Source: Chrysaora quinquecirrha
Lineage: Eukaryota > Cnidaria > Scyphozoa > Semaeostomeae > Pelagiidae
Direction: 5' to 3'
NCBI GenBank assembly: GCA_014526335.1
Contig: JACTAT010000340.1
Coordinates: 545,342 to 609,341, forward strand
DNA: 64,000 bases
Below the pieces are notes generated by a model. The model was given only the letters and a program-made list of their open reading frames with translations. It was not told the origin of the DNA and searched no databases. Below, piece after piece: positions 1 through 11,300 of the stretch. A program made the translations under genes and the position numbers. Positions within the stretch are counted from its first letter, which is position 1, and each line of letters begins with the position of its first letter.

Positions 1-262
1 GTTACTGCTGATATCACCTAAACTAGGACTTCGTTAAACAGATCGCATATTCTGCGATTATTCAACAAGATTCACCTTCTACCCTTGAAAGGAGATGCTT
101 AGCTTAGAATATACCAATGAAAGTCTTGTAGCGTTACGACAGATATCACCTAAACTAGGACTTCGTTATACAGATCGCATATTCTGCGATTATTCAATAA
201 GATTCACCTTCTACCCTTGAAAGGAGATGGTTTGCTTAGAATATACCAATGAAAGTCTTGTA
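1..262. repeat. Satellite array, left part (2 units)
   Basis: Two units of the same ~131-bp satellite found at 5982-8087. The first starts with GTTACTGCTGATATCACC and the second with the variant GCGTTACGACAGATATCACC. The array stops at the TA where the element at 265-5979 is inserted, and resumes in register on its other side, so both parts belonged to one array. No protein is encoded. Confidence 0.93.
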
Positions 263-289
263 TACACTCAAAAAAATAAGGGTGCTTCA

Positions 290-500
290 CAGGGTTTTTC
301 AAATCGGCAAGGGTTTTTCTCACAGCTAGGGTTTTTTAAAAAACTTTTTTAGACGTCACTCTTTAAAGGGGTTTTTCAAAGGGTTGTTTGAGATCTTAAG
401 GGGTTTTTAAGACAGTGAAAAAACCCTATCGGGTTTTTCTTTCTAGAATTCGTTAACTTTCTCAAAGGGTTTTTCACCCAGAGTGAAATTCGAAAAGGGT
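290..500. repeat. Left subterminal GGGTTTTTC repeats
   Basis: At least seven copies of (A)GGGTTTTTC in mainly the same orientation lie just inside the left TIR. The inverse motif GAAAAACCC/AAAACCCT is concentrated inside the right TIR. Clustered short subterminal repeats often serve as transposase binding sites; that role is inferred here. Confidence 0.7.
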
Positions 501-529
501 TTTTCAGCGTTAAGATATTGCATAATATC

Positions 530-912
530 TCACAAAGTTTATTTTAAATTTATCTTCAGATTAATATAAATATGAAGAAAACTTGAAAAGATATCAGATG
601 ATTGCGAATTAGGTTGCAAATTTGAAATTTTGGCTTCAAAAAACCGATATTTTATTTGCGCAATTTGGAGTTCCCTCGCTTTTTGCAATGGTCAAAGTCA
701 CGTGACAAGCTTCAAGATAACGAATCTGCGGCCTTGTGAAGTTCTTGTCAAAATTTTCATGTTCAAGAAGAAGTCGAAAGCAAACAGCAAGCCTTCAGGT
801 ATGTATCTATTGTTATTTGAAACGAATACCATCAGTATCTTGTTAAAAACTAATTTCTTAAAAATCTGCGTTTGTTTTGGCGATATTTTGGGATGAAACA
901 CAATTTCCTAGC
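530..912. other. No recognisable feature
   Basis: AT-rich sequence between the left subterminal repeats and the MITE at 913. The short open frames here overlap each other on both strands and show no family resemblance. Confidence 0.5.
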
Positions 913-1673
913 TAGAGTCCTTGCGCCCAAAGTGGCCACCTTTTCAAACTTTAGTATTCATAAAATCTCTAGAGAATTGCTCAAACTCCACTCCCCATAG
1001 AAATACTTCTCATTTTATTGTTTATGTCTCGCCAGAATTTCAATGTGATATTTCAACTTATTTTCTCAAAACAGCACTCCAAACAAAGAACGATCAAAAT
1101 GGCCTAAATCAGGAAATGCGCCCAAAGTGGCCATTAGGAATTTACTACTGTTGAGCGCCTCCACAGCCAAGAAAAGAACGTGGTTGGAAAACAAACCAAT
1201 GAAATCGCGAATGCATCACATAGGGTGGCCAGTTTGGGCGCAGTTCAAGAAATTGAATGCCTTTCAAAAATGTTCACCCTGTTCAGTTCAGACGAAAAAT
1301 AATTCAAAATTCTTTTCTCATGTTTCAAGTCAGAGGTCAAGAGTGTTGTTCAAAATCTTTTAAAGTTTGTTTACAGTTAAGATATGGAAATAGGAGACTG
1401 AAAGGAAACATTACTTTGAAAAACAAACGATAAAATGGAGGAATACTCGCACTTGAAACAAAAGTAGGCCTTGCATGATTCTATTTATATCGGAATATTA
1501 CGCGCTAAAAAACGAAAAAAAAATCACGAAATAAAGGAAATGGCATCAGCAAACATTTTGGTGGGTTATAGGAGGAAATAACAAGATTCAAACATTTTGT
1601 TTTTATAAATTTCTGCAGACCAGTGGATTTTCTCAAATTGTGCAAGGTGGCCACTTTGGGCGTAAGGACTCTA
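913..1673. mobile_element. ~760-bp MITE, TA-flanked
   Basis: TIRs of about 30 bp: TAGAGTCCTTGCGCCCAAAG at the left and its inverse (CTTTGGGCGTAAGGACTCTA) at the right. Internal copies of GCGCCCAAAGTGGCC-like sequence occur near 1117 and 1227. TA borders both ends. No coding capacity is evident. It is nested in the 265-5979 element. Confidence 0.75.
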
Positions 1674-2459
1674 TAGTTAATTCTTCATCACTTTCCTTCA
1701 AATTTATTTAACCGCCAAAATCAAAAGCAAAGTTTATCATTTTGACGGAAGGAAAGGTTTCAAGGAAAGGGTTGCATTGGAACCTTAAATAATTAATTAA
1801 ATATCTAGATTAGACATGTAAGCTTTAGTTCCCAATGTGTTGTGTTTCAAATTCAAACAACTTATCGTCTATCTACTTCATCGTCGTTCTTACAACGTCG
1901 AATGCTGTGTGCTTCACAACTTCTCAGCCTTCGGCCTTCAGAATTTTTACTGTAAATTAGATGGACTACTTATTCAATGGATTCAAACAGCAACAATTTT
2001 AAAAAACTATAAAGTTAATCTCTCCAGGATCATTTTTTACTCATTTGACAATATATATATGGATTAAGCAACATTAATATATATAGACACTTATTTTAAT
2101 AAGCAACTGGTCAATAAGCAACTAGGACTGAGATTTTGTTAAAATTTTTGCTGAAATAGCTTTCTTCATACTGTACATCCTTGCAAACTTGTCAATTACA
2201 TTGAAAAGCCAGAAAAGAGCCAAAAATAAGAGGGTTTTAAGGGGTTTAAGGGGTACCCGGCATTCTGCGAGGGCTGAAATACTAGATATGTTAAGCAATT
2301 CTTGAGGGCTGGACCAAAGTCCAATTGCTTTTTTAAAAAAAGTGTAGCCTATCTATCCTAACTTTCTTTTCCTTCAAAAGGTATAGAGTAGGCATGTTAC
2401 AGAAATAGATATCACTATCAGCCTTCAAGCTAGTTTTTTCGTTTGCCCAGCCTACAAGT
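1674..2459. other. No recognisable feature
   Basis: AT-rich interval between the MITE and the PLE remnant. I see no coding similarity, TIR or tandem repeat here. Confidence 0.5.
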
Positions 2460-3811
2460 CAAATTTTTATGACTTTTTTGATCAGCAAAAATTGTTCAAA
2501 TTTCATAGAAATGAATTCATTTATTCAATTAAATTCATATTAAAAAATAACAACTTCCTCTTCGACAACGTTTTGTACCAACAGGTCTCAGGTACGGCAA
2601 TGGGAACAAAATTTGCACCTCCATATGCATGTTTAACAATAGGATTTTTAGAAGAAAGTGTACTTTATCCAAAAATTTTGAAAAATTATTTCAACGATCA
2701 AATCTGCTCATACATAAAAGAATCATACATTCGCTACATGGACGATTGCTTTATTGCCCTACCTCAGGACATTGACCCAGTTTTATTTCTCAATGCATTA
2801 AACAACTTGCATGAATCAATTAGATTCACAATGGATAAAGGTACAATCAAATCATCAAACATCGAAACACTGAATTTTTTAGATATTGAAATCATACTCA
2901 AAGAAGGAAAATTTATTAGTACAGATATATATTACAAATCTACAAATCCACACGATTATTTAAATTACAACAGTGCACATCCAAAACATGTTAAAGATAC
3001 AATCCCATTCAACTTAGCTAAAACGAATTATTATCTTTGTGACAGAAGAAGACAGAATATCAGAACGTCTGAAAGAATTGGAAACCTGGCTTTTATCTTG
3101 CAACTATCCGTTAGAACTAATTCGAAGATCCTTTCGAAATGCTAAACTTCAAGGACCAGCACCTAAACCCAACAAAGATATTATTCCTTTAGTTACAACG
3201 TACTATCCAAACCTCAAAAATCAAAACATCATGAAAACAATATCAAGTCTCCTTAACTCTATCCAAGATCAGCAAACAAAAGATAAATTCAAAAATACAA
3301 AGCCTATTTTAGCATTAAGACAACCCGCGAATCTCAAATCTTTATTAACAAAAGCAAAGTTCAACACTAATAATGATAATAATAATCCAAATCTCTCAAG
3401 AGGAATTTTTCTTTGCGAAAACCAACGTTGCAAATTATGTAGGATGTATCTGCAACCAGTGAACAGCTTTTAACTGCAAATGGAACTAATTGGCAAATAA
3501 AATCTAACATCACATGCAACAGTACAAACGTCATATATTTTCTGAGCTGCAATCTTTGTGAAGGCAATATGAATTACATCGGACAAACAACTAATCTAAG
3601 ATCACGCATCAATAATCATATCTCTGAGTCAAAAAGTGGAATCTCCTATTGCAATTTTCCAAAACATGTACATAATTGTGGAATAAAAAATCATAATCTC
3701 AAAGAACCATTTTTCAAAGTTTTTGTATTTTTTAAACTTAAAGACCCAAAGATGCTATTACATCACGAAAATAGTTTATTCAAAGCGGGACATAGCCTTA
3801 TGAACAGTTAA
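2460..3811 (+). pseudogene. PLE remnant: RT C-terminal half plus GIY-YIG endonuclease
   Basis: Three consecutive frames make up the C-terminal two thirds of a Penelope-like retroelement protein. At 2492-3145 is the reverse transcriptase palm with an SGTAMGTKFAPPYA block and the catalytic RYMDDCF motif, followed by LNFLDIEI. At 3039-3473 is the linker, ending in the PLE Cys knuckle (CENQRCKLCRM). At 3569-3811 is the GIY-YIG nuclease (NYIGQT, then R-x-RINNH). The N-terminal part and the start of the RT are absent, so the copy is 5'-truncated. Frame changes occur near 3030-3140 and 3475-3560. PLEs copy themselves through an RNA and cut the target with GIY-YIG. This copy cannot be active. Confidence 0.9.
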
Positions 3812-4082
3812 GATGCTTTATTCCTTCCGTCAAAGGAAGTGACTAAGCGCTGATGCTAAATTTAGTTTAATCATACTTGTATAAAAGACATTTTAGAAAT
3901 TTGTTAATCACACTCTGAAGATAACATAAGTTTGAAAGGCCTTAGTGTGTTATTAGTGAGATTTTGTTATTATTCGCTCTACTTCAAAGGTTTTTTTTGC
4001 CTCCGATCTTCTTATACAAATTTATCGTTATATAACTTACAAAATAAAATATATATATTATATCTGCTGTGATATGCAACAC

Positions 4083-4480
4083 CCGGAGAGGGGTTACTTC
4101 ATTGTTCAATTGACTAGACGTGCCGCCCAGTTTTTCCAAACCCACTTATGTCTACCGATAAATTCTGTTTCTCGTGGAACCCATGTATAGAAAAAACAAC
4201 GAAATTTTTTACCCATTTGTACCAATATTTCAAATTTTTGAACCCAATTTAACGCCAAAGGAAACTCTAAATGCGGCGAAAAGTCATTTGCGCTGAAAAT
4301 TACTTTTTATCAGGCTTTTCAAAGCAATTCACGTCTTAGTTTTTTTATATATTTTATACCCATGTGTAGAGATTCTTTACGGAAAACCAACCCATGTGTA
4401 GGGAAATTGGCGCTGAAAAGTTACCCATTTGGGTGGGTGGCACGACTAGTATAATGAACATTGGAAGTACCCCCCCCGGA
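4083..4480. mobile_element. ~395-bp MITE, copy 1
   Basis: Shares its whole length, in inverted orientation, with 57902-58295. The ends carry GGGGTTACTTCATTGTTC at the left and GGAAGTACCCCCC at the right; inside is a second inverted pair, CTAGACGTGCCGCCCAG and GGGTGGCACGACTAG. Text such as ACCCATGTGTAGA is repeated in both halves. It has no coding capacity. Confidence 0.8.
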
Positions 4481-4791
4481 TGCCACAAGGGCACCACCAG
4501 AATGTTCGTTATGTCGGGAGTTCGTTTCACCTGGAAATATATTTGTTTGTAGAGAATTAGTTACTCCAGGGACAGGGCATTCTACAGTTCGTTGGAAATT
4601 CCTTATATCATGGTTCTGTATACAAGGATTTTGTTATTAAAGAATGACTTACTTATGTATTTTCAATGTTTAGTCCGTATCAATCAAGTAATTTCTGAGG
4701 TAAAATACAGAAGAGCTTTAATGATCATTTGTGTGCAGTGTCTTAAAAACTTGAAATATTGAACTAAGGGAGTGTTTTGCTTTTTTTCTAG

Positions 4792-4924
4792 GTATGCATT
4801 AGACTGGGATTGGACTGCAGTTCTAGAAGATGAAGATGTGTTTGTACGACTAGCTATCGCTTATTTTTACATGCGAGCACACATTGAAGATTTGCTAAAA
4901 GAAACTTTCAAGCATAGGTTGTGA
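4792..4924 (+). other. Possible coding exon of unknown gene
   Basis: A pyrimidine-rich stretch ending TTTTTTTCTAG precedes an open frame of about 43 codons rich in acidic and aromatic residues (beginning YALDWDWTAVLEDEDVF), closed by TGA at 4922-4924 or by a donor at CATAG/GTTGTG. A second open stretch at 4482-4625 contains a CxxC pair. I recognise neither. They could be the residue of the element's own gene, split by the MITE at 4083-4480. Support is only the acceptor-like context and composition. Confidence 0.3.
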
Positions 4925-5501
4925 CAATATTTCAGTCTTATTTTTAGATACTCTGAACTTTAAATATAATCAAGGCTGATGAGACTTTTTTAACGTGAAG
5001 AAATGACTTCAACGAAGACAAAAAGTTAAAAAGGTTATTAATGTCTGCTTGCCAACTTAAGTTTAACTAAAATTTGGATACCGTAGTCAACTGCATTTTG
5101 CGTAGAGAAGTTGCTACTTTGAATGAAATTTTGCCCCCTTTTCAAATTTTGTATGAAGCTCGAATCACATTTCACAAGGGCATTTCACTCTTTAAAAGCG
5201 TGGCTACAAAATTTCCTTTAAAACTCAAGAATTTCTCGTAGATTTCTCTTTTTCAGAAATCGTACGATTCTTACTACCAAATTTCCAAGGAGTAATTTGC
5301 CCCTTGACAAAAAAATGTTATGTTGCTGGTAACTTATGGTAACCGTTTTATTTATTTATGTTGTAAATCGTTTAGTGTTTTAACAGCAGATAAGTTTATA
5401 ACGTTAAATGTTACACATTTTAAATGATAAATTTTTTCGTTATTAGCTAATAGCTTTTCATGCTTGAAAACCTTCTTCTGCTCTATGGTTTCTGGTAAAA
5501 A

Positions 5502-5960
5502 CCCCAGTATATCGAACCCCTAAAGGTGCGATATGAAACCCCTGAAGGCGCTCTGAGAAACCTTTTTATAGGGTTTTTGGTAAAAACCCTGAGTACATAT
5601 ATCGAACCCCTAAAGGTGCCATATAAAACCCCTGAAGGTGCTCTGAAAAACCTTTTTATAGGGTTTTTGGTAAAAACCCTGAGTACATATATCGAACCCC
5701 TAAAGGTGCCGTATAAAACCCCTGAAGGTGCTCTGAAAAACCATTTTATAGGGTTTTTGGTAAAAACCCCGAGTACATATATCGAACCCCTAGAGGTGTT
5801 TCAAAAAACCCTCAGGGTTTTCCAAAAAACCCTTCATGAGGGCTTTTTAAAAAACCCATGATAAGGGTTTTTTGAAGAACCATTTGAAAGGGTTTTTCGG
5901 AGCACCTTTAGGGGTTCGATATATGTACTCTGTTGAAAAACCCTTTGAGGTTTTTTTGAG
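5502..5960. repeat. Right subterminal tandem and inverted repeats
   Basis: Three tandem units of about 115 bp, each with TATCGAACCCCTAAAGGTGC and AAACCCCTGAAGGTGCTC, followed at 5880-5960 by inverted copies of the same words (GCACCTTTAGGGGTTCGATA at ~5901). The open frame at 5526-5861 only reflects the repeat; it is a low-complexity translation and not a gene. Confidence 0.8.
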
Positions 5961-5981
5961 CACCTTTATTTTTTGAGTGTA

Positions 5982-8087
5982 GTTACTGCTGATATCACCT
6001 AAACTAGGACTTCGTTGAACAGATCGCATATTCTGCGATTATTCAACAAGATTCACCTTCTACCCTTGAATGGAGATGGTTGGCTTAGAATATACCAATG
6101 AGTCTTGTAGCGTTACGACAGATATCACCTAAACTAGGTCTTCGTTGAACAGATCGCATATTCTGCGATTATTCAACAAGATTCACCTTCTACCCTTGAA
6201 AGGAGATGCTTATCTTAGAATATACAAATGAAAGTCTTGTATAGTTACTGCTGATATCACCTAAACTAGGACTTCGTTGAACAGATCGCATATTCTGCGA
6301 TTAATCAACAAGATTCACCTTCTACCCTTGAATGGAGATGGTTGGCTAGAATATACCAATGAAAGTCTTGTATAGTTACTGCTGATATCACCTAAACTAG
6401 GACTTCGTTGAACAGATCGCATATTCTGCGATTATTCAACGAGATTCACCTTCTACCCTTGAAAGAAGATGGTTGGCTTAGAATATACCAATGAAAGTCT
6501 TGTAGCGTTACGACAGATATCACCTAAACTAGGACTTCGCTGAACAGATCGCATATTCTGCGATTATTCAACAAGATTCACCCTCTACCCTTCAAAGGAG
6601 ATGCTTAGCTTAGAATATACCAATAAAAGTCTTGTATAGTTACTGCTCATATCACCTAAACTAGGAATTCGTTGAACAGATCGCATATTCTGCGATTATT
6701 CAACAAGATTCACCCTCTTCGTTCGAAAGGAGATGGTTGGCTTAGAATATACCAATGAAAGTCTTGTATAGTTACTGCTGATATCACCTAAACTAGGACT
6801 TCGTTAAACAGATCGCATATTCTGCGATTATTAAACAAGATTCACCTTCTACCCTTGAAAGGAGATGCTTAGCTCAGAATATACCAATGAAAGTCTTGTA
6901 GCGTTACGACAGATATCACCTACACTAGGACTTCGTTATACAGATCGCATATTCTGCGATTATTCAATAAGATTCACCTTCTACCCTTGAAAGGAGATGG
7001 TTTGCATAGAATATACCAATGAAAGTCTTGTATAGATACTGCTGATATCACCTAAACTAGGACTTCCTTGAACAGATCGCATATGCTGCGATTATTCAAC
7101 AAGATTCACCTTCTACCCTTGAAAGGAGATGCTTATTTTAAAATATACCAATGAAAGTCTTGTATAGTTACTGCTGATATCACCTAAACTAGGACTTCGT
7201 TGAACAGATCGCATGTTTTGCGATTATTCAACAAGATTCACCCTCTACCCTTGAAAGGAGATGGTTGGCTTATAATATACCAATGAAAGTCTTGTAGCGT
7301 TACGACAGATATCACCTAAACTAGGTCTTCGTTGAACAGATCGCATATTCTGCGGTTATTCAACAAGATTCACCTTCAACCCTTGAAAGGAGAAGCTTAT
7401 CTTACAATATACCAATGAAAGTCTTGTATAGTTACTGCTGATATCACCTAAACTAGGACTTCGTTGAACAGATCGCATATTCTGCGATTATTCAACAAGA
7501 TTCACCTTCTGCCCTTGAATGGAGATGTCTGGCTTAGAATATACCAATGAAAGTCTTGCATAGTTACTGCTGATATCACCTAAACTAGGACTTCGTTGAA
7601 CAGATCGCATATTCTGCGATTATTCAACAAGATTCACCCTCTTCCTTTGAAAGGAGATGGTTGGCTTAGAATATACCAATGAAAGTCTTGTATAGTTACT
7701 GCTGATATCACCTAAACTAGGACTTTGTTAAACAGATCGCATATTCTGCGATTATTCAACAAGATTCACCCTCTTCCTTTGAAAGGAGATGGTTGGCTTA
7801 GAATATACCAATGAAAGTCTTGTATAGTTACTGCTGATATCACCTAAACTAGGACTTCGTTAAACAGATCGCATATTCTGCGATTATTCAACAAGATTCA
7901 CCTTCTACCCTTGAAAGGAGATGCTTAGCTTAGAATATACCAATGAAAGTCTTGTATAGTTACAGCAGATATCACCTAAACTAGGACTTCCTTGAACAGA
8001 TCGCATATTCTGCGATTATTCAACAAGATTCACCATCTACCCTTGAAAGGAGATGCTTAGCTTAGAATATACCAATGAAAGTCTTGT
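5982..8087. repeat. 131-bp satellite array, 16 units
   Basis: Sixteen head-to-tail units of 128-134 bp ending in GAAAGTCTTGTA(TA). Most begin GTTACTGCTGATATCACC; at least four begin GCGTTACGACAGATATCACC. Every unit contains an imperfect hairpin: GTTGAA / ATCGCA / loop TATTC / TGCGAT / TTCAAC. The ATCGCA-TGCGAT stem is nearly invariant. Units differ by scattered substitutions, so the array is not freshly homogenised. No open frame runs through it. Confidence 0.95.
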
Positions 8088-8388
8088 AAGCATCGTTTTT
8101 CTTACCTATTTCCTGTTAGGAATCGAAACATATAGTCTTTTAGAACGTCATGCCCGACAAGAAAATCACCCATATTTAATATACTACATTTAGATCCACA
8201 ATAGCGTATTCTATTGCTGCAATCTGCTGATGAGCATTTCCTGAAAGGTACTATTGAAAAAATCGTTACAAGCTATCACTCAATCAGTTACGAATTTAAT
8301 TACAAGTATTACATACAGAGTCCAATTTGTTGTTTTCAGGAAATTGATATCGATAGTTGTTTAAAACTTTCGTTGGTAAATTACTTAC

Positions 8389-11300
8389 CATGAACAAATT
8401 TGATACCAACTCGAGTAAGAAGTCTAATCGTTGAGTTCTCCCAGCAGATTTCTGGTTCTAAAGCCGATTTACACACGTCGCAGATATCTCCATTAAAATC
8501 TGGCACACAGTAGAATCCGCCTGCAGGATGTCTGATAGATATGTCCTCAAATGTCCCATCATAGATTCCTCTCTGAAGATAATCCGTTTTCCAGGATATT
8601 TTCTGGGTTGATATGGCTGGCTTAACATAAATTCTTGCGTTTAAGCTTTTCAATGTTTCATTCTGTTTAACGATATCGCACAAACTGTCTGGTATCGGAT
8701 CTGTATGTAAAAGATTCTTTAAAAGCATTACGTGTCTGCAATCATGTCTTCCGAAATTGCAATAAAAAAACACAAACCCTTTTCGGTCTACACCTATAAC
8801 TGCATCATCATCTTCCTCTCTCTCAACATAAACCAAGGGATCTTGCATGTTCGGAATGACCTTCGGTTCTGGTGCAGCCTGTTATCAATGAGAAAGTAAA
8901 AGTGTGTTTTGAATGTTCAAAATTTTAATCTGCGAAAACTTCAACGTTGATGCTGATTTGAATCCAAAACTACAAAGAGAAGAACTTGGTAATTTCTTTA
9001 GAGACTTGGATAGCTTTAAATAAAATTACCTTGCTGTAAGCGTGATCAATATCTTCATCTACAAGAAAAAAGTTAATTGCTTAGCAACATAACTCGAGAC
9101 CAGCGACTTTAAACTTCTCTAAGGTTTATAACCCCCAAACTTAAAATAAAAATCTATGCTAGCATGGCAATATTTTGATGAAAAACCGGCAAAGCACCTT
9201 GATTGGTGGGAAATTCTTTTGTTCCATTTATATCATCCCATTTCTCCGTCATCTTTTTTGTTACAGTGATGTGCAAACATTCTGGGTAAGACTCTTCCAG
9301 ATGCATCTCGAAATCTAAAGATTCAAGACAAAAAGAATTGACTGTGCTGTTTACCTATCTTTACAATTCATTGTTTACGTGTCAAAATCTGAATCAAATT
9401 CCAACAATGTATCTGATCCATTGGAGTTATTCCGTTTGGATGTACTCCGGTTCATTTAACAGAGCTGCTTGCTCGACAATGAAAGACTATGAATTCATGA
9501 GACTTTCAAGTATCGTCCACACAAACAAACAATTGAATTTATCAGTGATTATACATGATCACGCAAAAAAGATCCAAAAGTCAGCTGATTGTTTTCTTAA
9601 TTTTTTAGGTATGCAGCATCAAGTTCATACTTACACAATCAAATATCACTATAATAAAACAGCGTACCTATATCACAACATCAACGTGGACATACGAAAG
9701 AATTTGACAGGAGAAAACAAAATAGGTAACAAATACGAACCACTTATAGTTTCTGGGATGTTCTCAGAAATAACCTTGATATAGCTCTTTCGTCTGGTGT
9801 CACAAGAACACAAATATAAACAAACAGTACCATCCAGCATAGATTTTCTACTTCTCTTCACAAATTGAAACTTATTCTTCTGTAAAATGGAAAAATTCAT
9901 TATTATTAGCTAATCAAAGTTAGAAGCTCTTTGCATCATTGCTAAGTTTGAATAGTAATAGCCTGTTAATCAATCTTTGCTGTGGGGGCAGATGTAGTGC
10001 GAATATCATTATGGTATTCTTATAATACAAAAATAGCTATAATAGCAATTTTTTAAAGATTAGGTCAATAGTCACCTTCAAACAGTTGGTTGATGCATCA
10101 AAGTCTTGCACAAGAAATTTCATAAATGTAGCGTCTAATGATAACATGGCTCTGGCTCTCAAAAGTTTCAACAAATAAACATCTTTGTTCTCCATGTGAA
10201 TCTGAGAATGAATTGATCATTATTAGAAGAACTAAAATACGTTTATTACATCATAGGGATATTATATGTACTCAAAACACAGATTCACATGTGCATGTGA
10301 AGACGGATCATTCCACAGCTCTTGTATGTATGTCCTCAGTGAAATTGATGAAATCAACAGACAGCAGTTTTGCATCATTTTTCATAGTTCTACACTTAGG
10401 GTACAAAAGTATTGCAACGCTTGACCTAAAATGGGGGCCAACAGTAGCCGTAGGCCCAACAACACAAAATTTACATAACAAAGCCATGATGGCTCAGGGG
10501 CTTCGGCCAACTTGATTTAGGCGGGAAAATGTTCACAATTTCATTGACTTTCAGTTAGAAAAAAAGTTAAACGATTTATTTCGCACTTGGGATGAAAAAT
10601 AGTCAAAAACCTTGAAGCATTGCCTTCCAAATTTTGAGCGAAATATTTCAAGGGTTGTCTCGAAAAACAGCGATATGTATGAACCACTTATCGTGACTTT
10701 TGCTACAAAGTTTCGTGGTTTTTCGAGACAAAATAGTTCAAACTTGTATTTAAGATTTAAATTTTCGCTCGAAGTGTACAGTTAGAGAAGAATTTGGGGG
10801 CTGAAATATTGATAAAGACTTTAGACGAGTAACTTTTGAATTTGTTGTTTTGATGCAAAAATAAATTTTGCACTTGAAGGGGTCTTCAGAAATTTTTATT
10901 GAAAATTTCATTCATATATTTCAAAACTGTGGTTATCCCAAAATATTGCAAATTAATTTTGAAGCAAATTCTTGGGTTTATAGAGAAAATTTGCAAATTT
11001 ACAAAAAGTACCCTTTTTGGGCCTAAACAAAAGTCACTCACCTGAAATTGTTGTCCACAAAATAATCTCTGTTTTCTTTGTGAAAACTACTTTTGTCAGT
11101 AAAAATTTTAACGTGGAACAAAAGTTTCAGCTATTTTGCTTTGAATAACGAAAAAACTTTGAATCAACGGTCAAAAAAGTAGTTATGTTTATTGCTTTTT
11201 ATCAAGACAACTCTTGAAATATTTCGCTCAAAATCTGGAAGGCACTGCTTCAAAGTTTTTTATTATTTTCCACAAGAAGCAACAAATAAATCGTTTAACT

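Larger units (their letters stand above)
265..5979. mobile_element. 5.7-kb TIR element in satellite, TA target duplication
   Basis: The left end reads CACTCAAAAAAATAAGGGTG and the right end is its near-perfect inverted copy (about 21 bp, ending TTTTTTGAGTG at 5979). TA flanks both sides (263-264 and 5980-5981), and removing the element restores the uninterrupted satellite junction CTTGTATAGTTACTG seen in other units. Both ends are packed with short repeats around AAAAACCC/GGGTTTTT. Inside are a MITE (913-1673), a 5'-truncated PLE (2460-3811), a second MITE (4083-4480) and a possible coding exon (4792-4924). No transposase is recognisable, so this is either non-autonomous or has lost its gene. 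A TA duplication is usual for Tc1/mariner-like elements, but the class is not established. Confidence 0.85.

Noticed and set aside
5526..5861. 111-codon repetitive open frame
   Set aside because: Produced by the three ~115-bp subterminal repeat units of the TIR element.
5982..8087. CRISPR-like array
   Set aside because: The whole unit is repeated with no unique spacers, and the host is eukaryotic.
5982..8087. snRNA, 5S rRNA or spliced-leader gene cluster
   Set aside because: No Sm site, no 5S internal boxes and no GT splice donor after a leader-like exon could be found in the unit.
9338..9784. 148-codon plus-strand open frame
   Set aside because: It lies over introns and exons of the minus-strand Cys-rich gene, whose exons have good splice sites and phases; no independent support.
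10138..10515. 125-codon plus-strand open frame
   Set aside because: Spans an exon on the other strand and runs into the end of a MITE.
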